A stretch of DNA of 64,000 bases, taken from assembly GCA_948736885.1 (NCBI GenBank), contig CAPXWY010000001.1, forward strand, positions 186,001 through 250,000, given 5' to 3'. Origin of the DNA: an uncultured Alistipes sp. GTDB taxonomy: Bacteria; Bacteroidota; Bacteroidia; Bacteroidales; Rikenellaceae. A program made the translations under genes and the position numbers. Under the pieces are notes generated by a model. It saw only the letters and a list, made by a program, of their open reading frames with translations, made no database searches and was not told the DNA's origin. Shown one piece after another: positions 53,425-63,068 of this stretch; within the stretch, counting starts at the first letter, position 1, and each line of letters opens with the position of its first letter.

Positions 53425-54451
53425 CTTCTTCTAACTTTTGGAGAAAATCCGTTGCCGAATCCTCTATGAATGAAATATTGATGGGCTGGTAATAAAGAGC
53501 GCAACGCACCTCGGACGGAATCTTGGCCCGGTTGACCAACTTGACGGCGTCTTTCTCGGTGGTGACGATGACGGCGCCGGGATGCTTGGCGAGCAACGAC
53601 GCGAGCAACCGGATGTCGCGGACACGATAGACATGGTGGTCGTCGAGCGTGACCTCGGCGACGACCTTATAACGCTCGTGGAGCGTCTTGAGGAACGGCT
53701 CGGGGTTGCCGATACCGGACAAAGCAATAACCTTGCAACCCTGCGCCAAAGGCTCGCGCGAAGCCTCGTCGGCGAAAAGGGGCTGGGGAATGAAACTCTC
53801 GAAACGGGTATAGTAGACCTGCTGATAAGCGATCTGAATCAAGACCTTACGCAAGATACGCCTGTCGATGGGCGCCATCTTCTCGGGACACTTGGTGACG
53901 ATGAAATAATGGGCCCGGTAAATCTGAGACGGCAAATCGCGCAGAGAACCGACGGGCAACATCCTATCGTGCTGGATAGGCCGCGTAGCGTCGATCATGA
54001 GGACGTTGATTTTAGGCTCGACGTAACGATGCTGGAACCCGTCGTCCATGACGATGAGGTCGACCTCGGGATGCTCGGAACGAATCCGCCGGATGGCCTC
54101 GGACCGCTTCTCGCAGACGACGACGACCGTATCGGGAAACTTGAGCTTGATCTGGAGCGGCTCGTCGCCGACCTCGCGGTAATGCGACGAAAGCGAAACC
54201 TCGCGGTAACCCTTGGTTTTACGCCCGTACCCGCGCGAGAGGAGCGCGATATTATGCTTCTGGGACATGTAGGCGATAATCATCTCGGCCATAGGGGTCT
54301 TGCCGGTACCGCCGACGGTGATGTTGCCGATGCAGATGATGGGGATGTCGAACCGCTCGCTTTTGAGGAAGCCCCAATCGAAGAGGCGGTGACGGAATGT
54401 CACCCCCATCTTGTAGAAAAAGGCTATCGGAGCAAGCAACGCTTTCGACAT
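53408..54451 (-). CDS. lpxK: Tetraacyldisaccharide 4'-kinase
   Basis: Inner-membrane-associated kinase that adds the 4'-phosphate in lipid A synthesis. The 347-residue product has the Walker A IGNITVGGTGKTPMAE, SRGYGRKTKGY, VVVCEKRSEA and VMDDGFQHR (the catalytic Asp region) motifs. Start chosen at the ATG at 54449-54451 (MSKALLAPIAFFYKMG), which fits a promoter at 54481-54511 with a 30-nt leader; the longer upstream frame is not family-like. Together with kdsD-kdsA-kdsB this gives four lipid A/KDO genes in the window. Confidence 0.96.
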   Translation of the reverse strand: MSKALLAPIAFFYKMGVTFRHRLFDWGFLKSERFDIPIICIGNITVGGTGKTPMAEMIIAYMSQKHNIALLSRGYGRKTKGYREVSLSSHYREVGDEPLQIKLKFPDTVVVVCEKRSEAIRRIRSEHPEVDLIVMDDGFQHRYVEPKINVLMIDATRPIQHDRMLPVGSLRDLPSQIYRAHYFIVTKCPEKMAPIDRRILRKVLIQIAYQQVYYTRFESFIPQPLFADEASREPLAQGCKVIALSGIGNPEPFLKTLHERYKVVAEVTLDDHHVYRVRDIRLLASLLAKHPGAVIVTTEKDAVKLVNRAKIPSEVRCALYYQPINISFIEDSATDFLQKLEEDVRGN

Positions 54452-54480
54452 GGCAATCAACCGCAAGTATATGGAATTCC

Positions 54481-54511
54481 CAAAGATAACGAAATTTTTC
54501 GACCCTCCAAA
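54481..54511 (-). promoter_or_regulatory. lpxK-punA-ssb promoter
   Basis: On the minus strand, TTTG at 54508-54511 and TATCTTTG at 54481-54488 are 19 bp apart; the ATG follows 29 nt later. Confidence 0.65.
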
Positions 54512-54700
54512 ATAAAACGCGAAAAACCCCGAATACGAGGGAAAACACGCCCGACCGAGAGACCGAGCCGGACCACGGAGCGGGCATGACGAAAAAAAAC
54601 GGCACAAAGCGTTCCAAACGGGAATTTCGGAGCGGAAAGGAACATATCCGAACCCGGATACAGGAGGAAACAAATCGGGGAAAGGGAGGAACTACACAAC

Positions 54701-54729
54701 AAAAAAGCCGCCCGCTTTTCGCGGACGGC
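54701..54729 (-). terminator. Terminator of rpsA
   Basis: GCCGTCCGCG/AGCGGGCGGC stem with one mismatch, followed on the minus strand by six T. Confidence 0.85.
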
Positions 54730-54755
54730 CTACAAACAGACAAGAACTGCGGGAA

Positions 54756-56597
54756 CTACTCCTCGGCAGTCTCCTCTTTCTTGGACTTCTTGGCGGGAGC
54801 CTTCTTGGCCTCGGCGGCCTCCATAGCGCTCTTGAGAGCGGCGAGACCGGCGATGTCGCCGAGCGTAGTTTTCTCGACAGAAGCGTTGATCTTCTTGACG
54901 GTCGACTTGGTAGCGTCGGCAGCGGCACGCTTTTCAGCCTTCTCGGCAGCGGCCTCGGCCTTACGCACGTCGTCGTAAGTACGCAAGTGCGACAGAGTGA
55001 TACGCTTCGTAGCCTTGGAGAACTCAAGAATCTTGAACTCGATCTTGTCGCCGACCTTCGGCACGGAACCGTCCTCCTTGGTGAGCTGACGCGTGGGGCA
55101 GAAACCCTCGACGTTCTCGTCGAGCGAAACGACAGCACCCTTGTCGGTCATCTCGGTGATGGTACCCTCGTGTACGGAATCGAGCGGGAACTTGCTTTCG
55201 ATACCGGCCCAGGGGTTCTCCTCCAACTGCTTGTGGCCCAACGACAGACGACGGTTGTCCTTGTCGATTTCGAGCACAACGACCTCGATGTCGGCACCCA
55301 CCTGCGTGAACTCGCCGGGATGCTTGACCTTCTTGGTCCAAGAGAGGTCGGAAATATGGATCAGACCGTCGATGCCCTCCTCGATTTCGACGAAGACGCC
55401 GAAATTGGTGAAGTTGCGCACCTTGGCCGTGGTCTTGGTACCGACGGGATACTTGGTCTCGATTTCAGCCCACGGATCGGCCGAAAGCTGCTTGATACCG
55501 AGCGACATCTTGCGCTCGTCGCGGTCGAGCGTGAGGATGACGGCCTCGACCTCGTCGCCGACCTTCATGAACTCCTGAGCCGAACGCAGGTGCTGGCTCC
55601 ACGACATTTCGGAAACGTGGATGAGACCCTCGACACCGGTGGCAATCTCGACGAAAGCACCGTAATCGGCCATGACAACGACCTTACCCTTGACCTTGTC
55701 ACCGACCTTGAGGTTCTGGTCGAGCGCTTCCCAGGGGTGGGGCGTAAGCTGCTTGAGACCCAAGGCGATGCGCTTCTTGGCATCGTCGAAGTCGAGGATG
55801 ACGACCTGAATCTTCTGGTCGAGAGCGACGACCTCTTCGGGATGGCTGACGCGGCCCCACGAAAGGTCGGTGATGTGGATCAGACCGTCGACACCGCCCA
55901 AATCGACGAAGACGCCGTAGGAAGTGATGTTCTTGACCGTACCCTCGAGAATCTGGCCCTTTTCGAGCTTGGACATGATGACCTGCTTCTGGGCCTCGAG
56001 CTCGGCCTCGATGAGCGCCTTATGCGACACGACGACGTTGCGGAACTCCTGGTTGATTTTGACGACCTTGAACTCCATGGTCTTGTCGACGTAGACATCG
56101 TAATCGCGGATGGGCTTGACGTCGATTTGCGAACCGGGCAGGAACGCCTCGATACCGAAGACATCGACGATCATACCGCCCTTGGTGCGGCACTTGATGT
56201 AACCTTTGATGATTTCGTCGTTCTCCAACGCCTCGTTGACGCGGTCCCACGACTTGAGCTGGCGCGCCTTCTTATGCGAAAGGGCCAGCTGACCGTTGCG
56301 GTCCTCGGCGGATTCGACGTAAACCTCGATTTTGTCACCGACCTTGAGGTCGGGATTGTAACGGAACTCGGAGACGGGGATGATAGCCTCGCTCTTGTAA
56401 CCGACATTGACGATGACCTCGCGCTTGGAAAGGCCCGTTACCGTACCCTCGACGACCTCGCCCACGTTGACGTTGGACAAAGTCTTGTCATAAGCCGCGG
56501 CAATTTCGTCCTTGGACTGGCTGTAAACACCCAAATCGTTCTCGAATGCGTTCCAATCGAAATTCTCGTTGGCGGCCACGTTGTTGTTTGCTTCCAT
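54756..56597 (-). CDS. rpsA: 30S ribosomal protein S1
   Basis: RNA-binding protein of the small subunit that helps bring mRNA to the ribosome. The 613-residue product has six S1 domains. The last four show the standard pattern, e.g. VFVDLGGVDGLIHITDLSW, AFVEIATGVEGLIHVSEMSW and VFVEIEEGIDGLIHISDLSW. The tail is rich in Ala, Lys and Glu (AEKAEKRAAADATKS, AKKAPAKKSKKEETAEE). It is a single gene with its own promoter, whose -33 box sits in a palindromic repeat, and its own terminator. Confidence 0.97.
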   Translation of the reverse strand: MEANNNVAANENFDWNAFENDLGVYSQSKDEIAAAYDKTLSNVNVGEVVEGTVTGLSKREVIVNVGYKSEAIIPVSEFRYNPDLKVGDKIEVYVESAEDRNGQLALSHKKARQLKSWDRVNEALENDEIIKGYIKCRTKGGMIVDVFGIEAFLPGSQIDVKPIRDYDVYVDKTMEFKVVKINQEFRNVVVSHKALIEAELEAQKQVIMSKLEKGQILEGTVKNITSYGVFVDLGGVDGLIHITDLSWGRVSHPEEVVALDQKIQVVILDFDDAKKRIALGLKQLTPHPWEALDQNLKVGDKVKGKVVVMADYGAFVEIATGVEGLIHVSEMSWSQHLRSAQEFMKVGDEVEAVILTLDRDERKMSLGIKQLSADPWAEIETKYPVGTKTTAKVRNFTNFGVFVEIEEGIDGLIHISDLSWTKKVKHPGEFTQVGADIEVVVLEIDKDNRRLSLGHKQLEENPWAGIESKFPLDSVHEGTITEMTDKGAVVSLDENVEGFCPTRQLTKEDGSVPKVGDKIEFKILEFSKATKRITLSHLRTYDDVRKAEAAAEKAEKRAAADATKSTVKKINASVEKTTLGDIAGLAALKSAMEAAEAKKAPAKKSKKEETAEE

Positions 56598-56691
56598 AGA
56601 TGGAATGATGTGCGATACAATCGCTCGTTAAAAGGTTGATAATGTTATACATCCGCCGCTACGCGCACAAAGCGCCCGCGCGAAATGCCTG

Positions 56692-56723
56692 CAAAGATAC
56701 GAAAAGCCGAGCGCAATGCCAAA
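56692..56723 (-). promoter_or_regulatory. rpsA promoter
   Basis: On the minus strand, TTTG at 56720-56723 and TATCTTTG at 56692-56699 are 20 bp apart. The -33 box lies inside the first repeat unit. The leader is about 90 nt. Confidence 0.65.
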
Positions 56724-56900
56724 TTTATTTTGAGCATTGCCGAGGCGAAGTATCTTCGGCAAAGCCAAAATACGAAAAGCTGAGCGCAATGCCAAATTTA
56801 TTTGAGCATTGCCGAGGCGAAGTATCTTCGGCAAAGCCAAAATACGAAAAGCCGAGCGCAATGCCAAATTTATTTGAGCATTGCCGAGGGGGGGGGTATC
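56698..56900 (+). repeat. Three tandem palindromic repeat units, copies 3-5
   Basis: Units of 73, 72 and about 55 nt start at 56698, 56771 and 56843 and are almost identical. Each carries two hairpins: GCAATGCC…GAGCATTGC around AAATTTATTT, and CGAAGTATCTTCG. In the third unit CGAA is replaced by a G9 run (56888-56896), after which the repeat ends. Confidence 0.9.
56888..56896 (+). repeat. Nine-G homopolymer in the third repeat unit
   Basis: The third unit reads GAG-G8-TATC where the others have GAGGCGAAGTATC. It is non-coding, about 290 bp from the rpsA start. Confidence 0.75.
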
Positions 56901-56941
56901 TAAGACGAATCAGAGTACGTACTTTCCCAAAAAAACCAAAA

Positions 56942-58363
56942 TCAATCGGTCACAACGAGAATCTGCTGGCGCAAACGGTTGTCGGGACGCAACGGGCTGT
57001 CGTCCTCCAACTCGTCGATGAGGACGTCGGCGACCTCGTCGTCGAGAATGGCCCCGCCGTCATATTCGAGCCCCTGGTAATTCTTGAAAATATAATCGCT
57101 CGAAGCGAGCCTGTAAACCCTGCCCTCGCGCAGCTCGGGGAACCGCACGTCGAAAGCCCGGTCGGATTCGTCGACGAGGATGGTGTAAGGCGTGGTGAGA
57201 ATCAAATCGAGCCGGTGCCCCTCGCGGGTGGGCTCGTTATATTTGGTGACGATCATGCGCCGAATCTGCTCGGGGGTCATCTTCATGGTGGCGATGCGGG
57301 TGCCGAAAGGCTCCAAATCGTAGATACGCGCCCGGCTGACGTCGCCCGCGGGAATGGCATCGAGCCGCACGCCGCCGACATGGTACACGCCTATGTCAGC
57401 GTCGGCCTCGTCGGCAACGGCTTCGGCCATCCAGTTGGCAAGCCCGGCCTTGTCGGCCCTGGCGGCGAAACTGCCGATAGACCTGTTAAGCTCGGCATCG
57501 GCGTAATAACCCTCGACTTGCGCGGCGAACGCGGCATCGGGCGCATAATCGTCCAGCGGCACCACGCGGAAATCAACGCTCTGGACCTTATGTCCCCGCA
57601 GCCGGACGGTGGAGACGCCGAGGTTCTTCAGATTCTTTCCGGTCTGTGTGAGCAAAGTACCGTTGATAAGCGTATCGAGAACGACATGAGTATGACCTCC
57701 TATAACCAGGTCGAACAACTGGGTCTTGCCGAGCAGCTCCATGTCGCGGTCGTCGCCCATGTGGGAAAGGAGAATCAGCACATCGACCTTGGGCCGCAGA
57801 ATGGCGGCATACTTGACGGCTTCGGCCTGCGGGTCAGGAAAGGCGAGCCCGACGAACGACGAACGGTTGCCGGCAGGATGGCCGGGCCCCTCGTAATTGG
57901 TGACGGCGCCGATGACCCCGATACGGACCCCGCCGCGCCGGAAAACGGCATAGGGAGCGGGCTGGGGAAAAGTGAGGGTATCGGAGAAGATGTTGGCGCT
58001 GACGACCTCGAACTCCATACTGTCGAGCATCCGGCCGAGGTAAGCCTGCCCGTGGTCGAACTCATGGTTGCCGAACGTAGCAACGTCGTAATGCAGGCGG
58101 TTCATCAACTCGATGATAGGCTTGCCGGGAGCGGGAACCTTGTCGACGAAAGCGTTGCCGGTCCAACGGTCGCCCGCGTCGACGAGCAAAACCAAATCGG
58201 TCGTATCGCGGCATGCCTGGACGGCGGCGGCCAACAACGGGAAACGCTGGATTTTGGCGTGCATGTCGTTGGTAGAGAGGACGACGAGCGTCCGCTCGCG
58301 CGGAGCGCAAGCCGCCGCGAAAAAGAAGACCGCGAAAAAACACGAACGGAAGAAATGTCTCAT
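56942..58363 (-). CDS. 5'-nucleotidase/UshA-like metallophosphoesterase lipoprotein
   Basis: A 473-residue predicted lipoprotein (lipobox FFAAAC, Cys 19). It has an N-terminal metallophosphoesterase domain (STNDMHAKI, DAGDRWTGN, GNHEFDHG, LLSHMGDDRD, GGHTHVVL: the five metal-ligand motifs are intact) and a C-terminal 5'-nucleotidase domain (ADADIGVYHVGGVRLDAIPAGD, YDLEPFGTRIATMKMT, IFKNYQGLEYDGG). It probably removes phosphate from nucleotides outside the inner membrane for salvage, in keeping with the purine phosphorylase nearby (inference). Divergent from the nucleoside kinase gene, with 77 bp between starts. Confidence 0.9.
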   Translation of the reverse strand: MRHFFRSCFFAVFFFAAACAPRERTLVVLSTNDMHAKIQRFPLLAAAVQACRDTTDLVLLVDAGDRWTGNAFVDKVPAPGKPIIELMNRLHYDVATFGNHEFDHGQAYLGRMLDSMEFEVVSANIFSDTLTFPQPAPYAVFRRGGVRIGVIGAVTNYEGPGHPAGNRSSFVGLAFPDPQAEAVKYAAILRPKVDVLILLSHMGDDRDMELLGKTQLFDLVIGGHTHVVLDTLINGTLLTQTGKNLKNLGVSTVRLRGHKVQSVDFRVVPLDDYAPDAAFAAQVEGYYADAELNRSIGSFAARADKAGLANWMAEAVADEADADIGVYHVGGVRLDAIPAGDVSRARIYDLEPFGTRIATMKMTPEQIRRMIVTKYNEPTREGHRLDLILTTPYTILVDESDRAFDVRFPELREGRVYRLASSDYIFKNYQGLEYDGGAILDDEVADVLIDELEDDSPLRPDNRLRQQILVVTD

Positions 58364-58400
58364 ATTTGCAGTATTGTGGTCAATATTGGTTTGCGATGGC

Positions 58401-58408
58401 CAAAATTA
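58401..58408 (-). promoter_or_regulatory. -7 box of the 5'-nucleotidase-like gene
   Basis: Reads TAATTTTG on the minus strand. A near-match for the opposite gene, TATCTTTA, lies at 58421-58428, so the two promoters would be back to back. Confidence 0.45.
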
Positions 58409-58440
58409 CGAAATAATTTCTATCTTTACATGCTGTAACA

Positions 58441-60132
58441 ATGAATAATCCGCACCTACCCATGGCCGACACCATCCGCATAGTCTGCGACAACCTCGGC
58501 GGCGAAACCAAAGTCGCGGCGGGCACCCCGCTCTCGGAACTGGCCGCACGCCTCGCCCCGGGCCGCCACCCGTTTCTGGCGGCCGAAGTGAACAACCGCA
58601 TCAAGGAACTCGACTACCGGATATACACCCCGGTGACGGTGCGGTTCGTAGACGTCACGTCGTTCGCGGGCATAAGGGTCTACCAACGCACGGCGTGGTT
58701 CATCCTGCAAAAAGCCGTAGGCGACCTCTACCCGGGCCGGACGCTCCACATCCGCCACTCGCTGGGCCGCAGCGGATTCTACTGCGAAATCGAAGGCACG
58801 GACGAAATCGGGACGGAAGAAGCCGAAGCGCTGCGCCGCCGGATGCACGAAATCGTCAGGGCCGACCTGCCGATACGCCGCACGCGGGCCCTGACGACGG
58901 AAGTGCGCAACCGCTATGCCGAATCGGGCTACGCGGACAAAATAGAACTGCTGGACACGCGCCCGCGACTTTACAGCGAATACTACACGCTGGGCGAAAC
59001 GGTGGGCTACTTCTACGGAGCGCTGGCCCCCTCGACGGGCTACATAGGCCTGTTCGGGATAGAACCCTACTACAACGGATTCTACCTGGCGCTGCCGCTC
59101 CGCACGGCCCCGGACCGCATACACACGGACTACTACCAGGAAAAGATGTTCGGCATATTCCGCGAATACCAATCGTGGGTGGAAATCATGGGCGTGCCGA
59201 CCGTGGGAGCTGTGAACTCGAAAGTACTGGCGGGCGATGCGGGAGGCATGATCAAACTGGCCGAAGCGTTCCATGAACGCAAATTTGCGTGGGTGGCCGA
59301 CGAAATCTACGAAGCGAACCTAAGGCGCGGAACGCGGATGGTACTGATTTCGGGCCCCTCGTCGAGCGGCAAGACGACCTCGGCCAAGCGGCTGGGCATC
59401 CAATTAGGCGTACTGGGACTGAAACCGGTGATGATTTCGCTGGACGACTACTTTGTGGAACGCGAAAAGACCCCGCGCGACGAAAACGGCGAATACGACT
59501 ACGAAGCGCTGGAAGCCATCGACCTGGAACTCTTCAACGACCATCTGCGCCGTCTGATGGCGGGCGAGAGTATCGACATCCCGCGCTACGACTTCATCAC
59601 GGGCAAGCGGACGAAACACGAAACGCCGCTGACGCTGGACGAGAGGTCGATACTGATTATCGAAGGCATACACGGACTGAACCCGCGGCTGACCCCCTCG
59701 ATACCGGACGCGCAGAAATTCCGCATCTACATCTCGTGCTTCACGTCGGTGGCGATGGACAACCTGACGCGCATATCGACGACGGACAACCGCCTGCTGC
59801 GCCGCCTGGTCCGCGACCACGAACAACGCGGCGCCGACGCGCTGGCGACCCTGGGCCGCTGGGCGAGCGTGAGACGCGGCGAAGAAAAACACATATTCCC
59901 GTACCAAGAAAATGCGGACGTGATGCTCAACTCGTCGCTGTTCTACGAAATATCGGTCCTGCGCCCCTATGCGGAGAAGATGCTGCGCGAAGTACCGGAC
60001 ACGGTGGCGGAATACGACGAAGCACGGCGGATGCTGAAATTCCTGGACAACTTCATCCCGATACCGCCCGACGAAATCCCGCCGACGTCGATTCTGCGGG
60101 AATTCATCGGCGGGAGCAGCTTCAAATACTAA
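58441..60132 (+). CDS. Nucleoside (uridine) kinase with ThrRS-like TGS and SAD domains
   Basis: A 563-residue protein combining a TGS-like N-terminus (IRIVCDNLGGETKVAAGTPL, residues about 10-70), a threonyl-tRNA-synthetase editing-type (tRNA_SAD) domain (about 75-200, with HSLGRSGFYCEIEG) and a C-terminal uridine-kinase/phosphoribulokinase domain. The kinase has Walker A GPSSSGKTT at 305-313, ISLDDYFVERE and IIEGIHGLNP. The combination is known in Firmicutes and Bacteroidetes but its substrate is not well established. It likely phosphorylates a nucleoside, while the ThrRS-like part may bind RNA or sense threonine-tRNA (inference). Divergent from the 5'-nucleotidase gene. Confidence 0.85.
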   Translation: MNNPHLPMADTIRIVCDNLGGETKVAAGTPLSELAARLAPGRHPFLAAEVNNRIKELDYRIYTPVTVRFVDVTSFAGIRVYQRTAWFILQKAVGDLYPGRTLHIRHSLGRSGFYCEIEGTDEIGTEEAEALRRRMHEIVRADLPIRRTRALTTEVRNRYAESGYADKIELLDTRPRLYSEYYTLGETVGYFYGALAPSTGYIGLFGIEPYYNGFYLALPLRTAPDRIHTDYYQEKMFGIFREYQSWVEIMGVPTVGAVNSKVLAGDAGGMIKLAEAFHERKFAWVADEIYEANLRRGTRMVLISGPSSSGKTTSAKRLGIQLGVLGLKPVMISLDDYFVEREKTPRDENGEYDYEALEAIDLELFNDHLRRLMAGESIDIPRYDFITGKRTKHETPLTLDERSILIIEGIHGLNPRLTPSIPDAQKFRIYISCFTSVAMDNLTRISTTDNRLLRRLVRDHEQRGADALATLGRWASVRRGEEKHIFPYQENADVMLNSSLFYEISVLRPYAEKMLREVPDTVAEYDEARRMLKFLDNFIPIPPDEIPPTSILREFIGGSSFKY

Positions 60133-60150
60133 GCGAAACATGCAAAGCGA

Positions 60151-60215
60151 AAGGTGAAAAGTATGGCAAGCGCCGATGAAAGCCCTCCCACCTTTCACCT
60201 TTAACTTTTCACCTT
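60151..60215. repeat. Inverted repeat between the kinase gene and gcvP
   Basis: AAGGTGAAAAGT (60151-60162) and ACTTTTCACCTT (60204-60215) are perfect 12-bp inverted arms around 41 nt. A similar single arm (CACTTTTCACCTTGG) lies at the lon 3' end near 18900-18914. Confidence 0.6.
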
Positions 60216-60243
60216 GATTATGACATCAAACCCTTGCTAAAAT

Positions 60244-63066
60244 ATGTTCGACAATTTTTCCGCACGCCACATCGGCGTCAGCAATGAAAAGGAACTAAGC
60301 GAAATGCTCCGGACCATAGGAGTGAAGACGGTAGACGAACTGATCGGACAGGTCATACCCTCCTCGATCCGCCTGAAGAAACCGCTGGCCCTGCCCGAGG
60401 GGATGAGCGAATACGAATTTGCGGCCCACATCCGGGCGCTGGCCGACCGCAACCGCCCGCTGCGCTCGTTCATCGGCATGGGCTACTACCCGACGGCCGT
60501 GCCGGCGGCGATAACGCGCAACGTATTCGAGAACCCGGCATGGTACACCTCGTACACCCCCTATCAAGCGGAAATCTCGCAGGGCCGCCTGGAAGCGCTG
60601 CTGAACTTCCAGACCGCGGTCATCTCGCTGACGGGCATGGAAATCGGCAACTGCTCGCTGCTGGACGAAGGCACGGCGGCGGCCGAAGCGATGGCGATGA
60701 TGTACTCGCTGCGCACGCGCGAAGCGGTGAAAGAAGGCCGCAACCAACTGTTCGTAGACCGCAACATATTCCCGCAGACGCTGGACCTGCTGCTGACGCG
60801 CAGCGAACCGTTCGGCATCGAACTGATCGTAGACGACTACGACCAATATGAATTCACGGGCCGCGAATTCGGCGCGATAATACAATACCCTGCGGCTGAC
60901 GGTTCGCTGCGCGACTACACGGACTTCGCGGCGGCGGCCCATGCCAAGGGAGCGCTGGTGACGGCCGTGGCGGACCTGCTGGCGCTGGCGCTGCTGAAAG
61001 CCCCGGGCGAATGGGGCGCCGACATCGCGGTGGGCTCGGCCCAGAGACTGGGACTGCCGATGGGGCTGGGCGGCCCGGGTGCGGGCTACATGACCACGCG
61101 CGAAGCCTACAAGCGCAACATGCCGGGCCGGATAATCGGCGTATCGGTAGACCGCCTGGGCAACAAGGCCCTGCGCATGGCGCTCCAGATGCGCGAACAG
61201 CACATCAAACGCGAACGCGCGACGTCGAACATCTGCACGGCATCGGCGCTGATGGCCTCGATGGCGGGCTTCTACTGCGTGTACAACGGACCGGAGGGAC
61301 TGCGCCGAGCGGCGGAAACGGCCCACCGGGCCGCGGTGACGGCAGCCCGGGCGCTGGAAGCGCTGGACTACAAACTGACGTCGCAGGAATTCTTCGACAC
61401 GCTGGAAACGGAAGCGGAAGCGGCCGTAGTACAATCGCTGGCGCTGGAATGCGGCATCAACTTCTACTATCCGACGGAAGGAACGGTGCGCATGTCGTTC
61501 GACGAAGTGACGACGGCGGCGGAAATCGAGGAAGTGGTGCGCATCTTTGCCGCAGCCAAGGGCAAACGGGTCAAGGCGGTAAAACCCGCCACGGATAACG
61601 CCCTGCCGCCGACGCTGCGCCGCGCGACCGCCTATCTGCAAGAACCCGTCTTCAACAGCTACCGCTCGGAGAGCGCGCTGATGCGCTACATCAAGAAACT
61701 GGAACTGCGCGACATATCGCTGGCTAACTCGATGATTTCGCTGGGCTCGTGCACGATGAAACTCAACGCGGCGGCGCTGATGCAGCCGCTGTCGCTGGCG
61801 GGGTTCCAGAACATGCACCCATTTGCCCCGGCGGACCAAGCCGAGGGCTACATGCAGCTGATCCGCGAACTGGAACAAGACCTGGCGACGATAACGGGGC
61901 TGGCAGCCTGTTCGCTGCAACCCAACTCGGGCGCGGCAGGCGAATACGCGGGACTGATGGTCATCCGGGCCTACCACCAAAGCCGCGGCCAAGGCTACCG
62001 CAACATCGTACTCATACCGGCCTCGGCCCACGGCACGAACCCGGCGTCGGCGGCGATGGCGGGAATGAAAATCGTGACGGTAGCGTGCGACGAAAAAGGC
62101 AACATCGACGTAACGGACCTGGAAGCCAAGGCGAAAGAACACGCCTCGGAACTATGCGGCCTGATGGTGACCTACCCCTCGACCCACGGCGTATTCGAGA
62201 GCCGCATCCGCGACATCGTGGAAATCGTACACGATGCGGGCGGCCAAGTCTACATGGACGGGGCGAACATGAACGCGCAGGTGGGTCTGACGAACCCGGG
62301 CTACATAGGCGCAGACGTGTGCCACCTGAACCTGCACAAGACCTTTGCGATGCCCCACGGCGGCGGCGGACCGGGCGTAGGCCCGATCTGCGTGGCGGAA
62401 CACCTGCGGACGTTCCTGCCCTCGCATCCGGTGATGCCGACGGGCGGCGAAGAAGGCATCACGGCGGTGGCGTCGGCCCCCTGGGGCTCGGCGATGCTGC
62501 TGCCGATCACCTACGGCTACATCCGGATGCTGGGCGGCGAAGGACTGCGCCGTGCGACGGAAATGGCCATCGTGAACGCGAACTACATGTCGTCGGCGCT
62601 GGCGCCCGAATACCGGACCTACTACACGGGCGAAACGGGCCGTGTGGGCCACGAAATGATCCTTGACCTGACGAACTTCAAGAAAGACTACAACATCGAC
62701 TGCGGCGACATAGCCCACCGTCTGATGGACTACGGATTCCATGCCCCGACCCTCTCGTTCCCGGTACACGAGACGCTGATGGTGGAACCTACGGAATCGG
62801 AACCCAAGGCAGAGATGGACCGCTTCGTGGAAGCGCTGGTACGAATCAAACGCGAATGCGAAGCGGCGGCGGGCGAAGCGGACAACGTAGTGGTGAACGC
62901 TCCGCACACGGCCGAAGAACTGGCGGGCGACTGGACCCACCCCTACACGCGCGAAGAAGCGGCCTACCCGCTGGCGTGGGTGCGCGAAGCGAAATTCTAT
63001 CCCCATGTGACGAAGATAGACAACGGCTACGGAGACCGGAACCTGTGCTGTGTGAATGTGGAATAA
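60244..63066 (+). CDS. gcvP: Glycine dehydrogenase (aminomethyl-transferring), P-protein
   Basis: PLP enzyme of the glycine cleavage system that decarboxylates glycine and passes the aminomethyl group to the H-protein. The 940-residue product is the full-length single-chain form, with both halves joined. The PLP Lys is in NLHKTFAMPHGGGGPGVGP (Lys near 699), and RHIGVSNEKE opens the protein. gcvT and gcvH are not in the window. Confidence 0.97.
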   Translation: MFDNFSARHIGVSNEKELSEMLRTIGVKTVDELIGQVIPSSIRLKKPLALPEGMSEYEFAAHIRALADRNRPLRSFIGMGYYPTAVPAAITRNVFENPAWYTSYTPYQAEISQGRLEALLNFQTAVISLTGMEIGNCSLLDEGTAAAEAMAMMYSLRTREAVKEGRNQLFVDRNIFPQTLDLLLTRSEPFGIELIVDDYDQYEFTGREFGAIIQYPAADGSLRDYTDFAAAAHAKGALVTAVADLLALALLKAPGEWGADIAVGSAQRLGLPMGLGGPGAGYMTTREAYKRNMPGRIIGVSVDRLGNKALRMALQMREQHIKRERATSNICTASALMASMAGFYCVYNGPEGLRRAAETAHRAAVTAARALEALDYKLTSQEFFDTLETEAEAAVVQSLALECGINFYYPTEGTVRMSFDEVTTAAEIEEVVRIFAAAKGKRVKAVKPATDNALPPTLRRATAYLQEPVFNSYRSESALMRYIKKLELRDISLANSMISLGSCTMKLNAAALMQPLSLAGFQNMHPFAPADQAEGYMQLIRELEQDLATITGLAACSLQPNSGAAGEYAGLMVIRAYHQSRGQGYRNIVLIPASAHGTNPASAAMAGMKIVTVACDEKGNIDVTDLEAKAKEHASELCGLMVTYPSTHGVFESRIRDIVEIVHDAGGQVYMDGANMNAQVGLTNPGYIGADVCHLNLHKTFAMPHGGGGPGVGPICVAEHLRTFLPSHPVMPTGGEEGITAVASAPWGSAMLLPITYGYIRMLGGEGLRRATEMAIVNANYMSSALAPEYRTYYTGETGRVGHEMILDLTNFKKDYNIDCGDIAHRLMDYGFHAPTLSFPVHETLMVEPTESEPKAEMDRFVEALVRIKRECEAAAGEADNVVVNAPHTAEELAGDWTHPYTREEAAYPLAWVREAKFYPHVTKIDNGYGDRNLCCVNVE

Positions 63067-63068
63067 AT

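Larger units (their letters stand above)
54452..54755 (+). other. Intergenic region between lpxK and rpsA
   Basis: Holds the lpxK promoter (54481-54511), the rpsA terminator (54701-54729) and a small inverted repeat near 54647-54660 (ATATCCG…CGGATA). No coding frame is convincing. Confidence 0.5.

Noticed and set aside
54586..54978. Plus-strand frame between lpxK and rpsA
   Set aside because: It runs over the rpsA terminator and into rpsA antisense; Ala/Ser-rich composition is that of antisense reading.
56698..56900. Tandem repeats as a CRISPR array
   Set aside because: The units are contiguous without unique spacers, palindromic throughout, and no cas gene is in the window.
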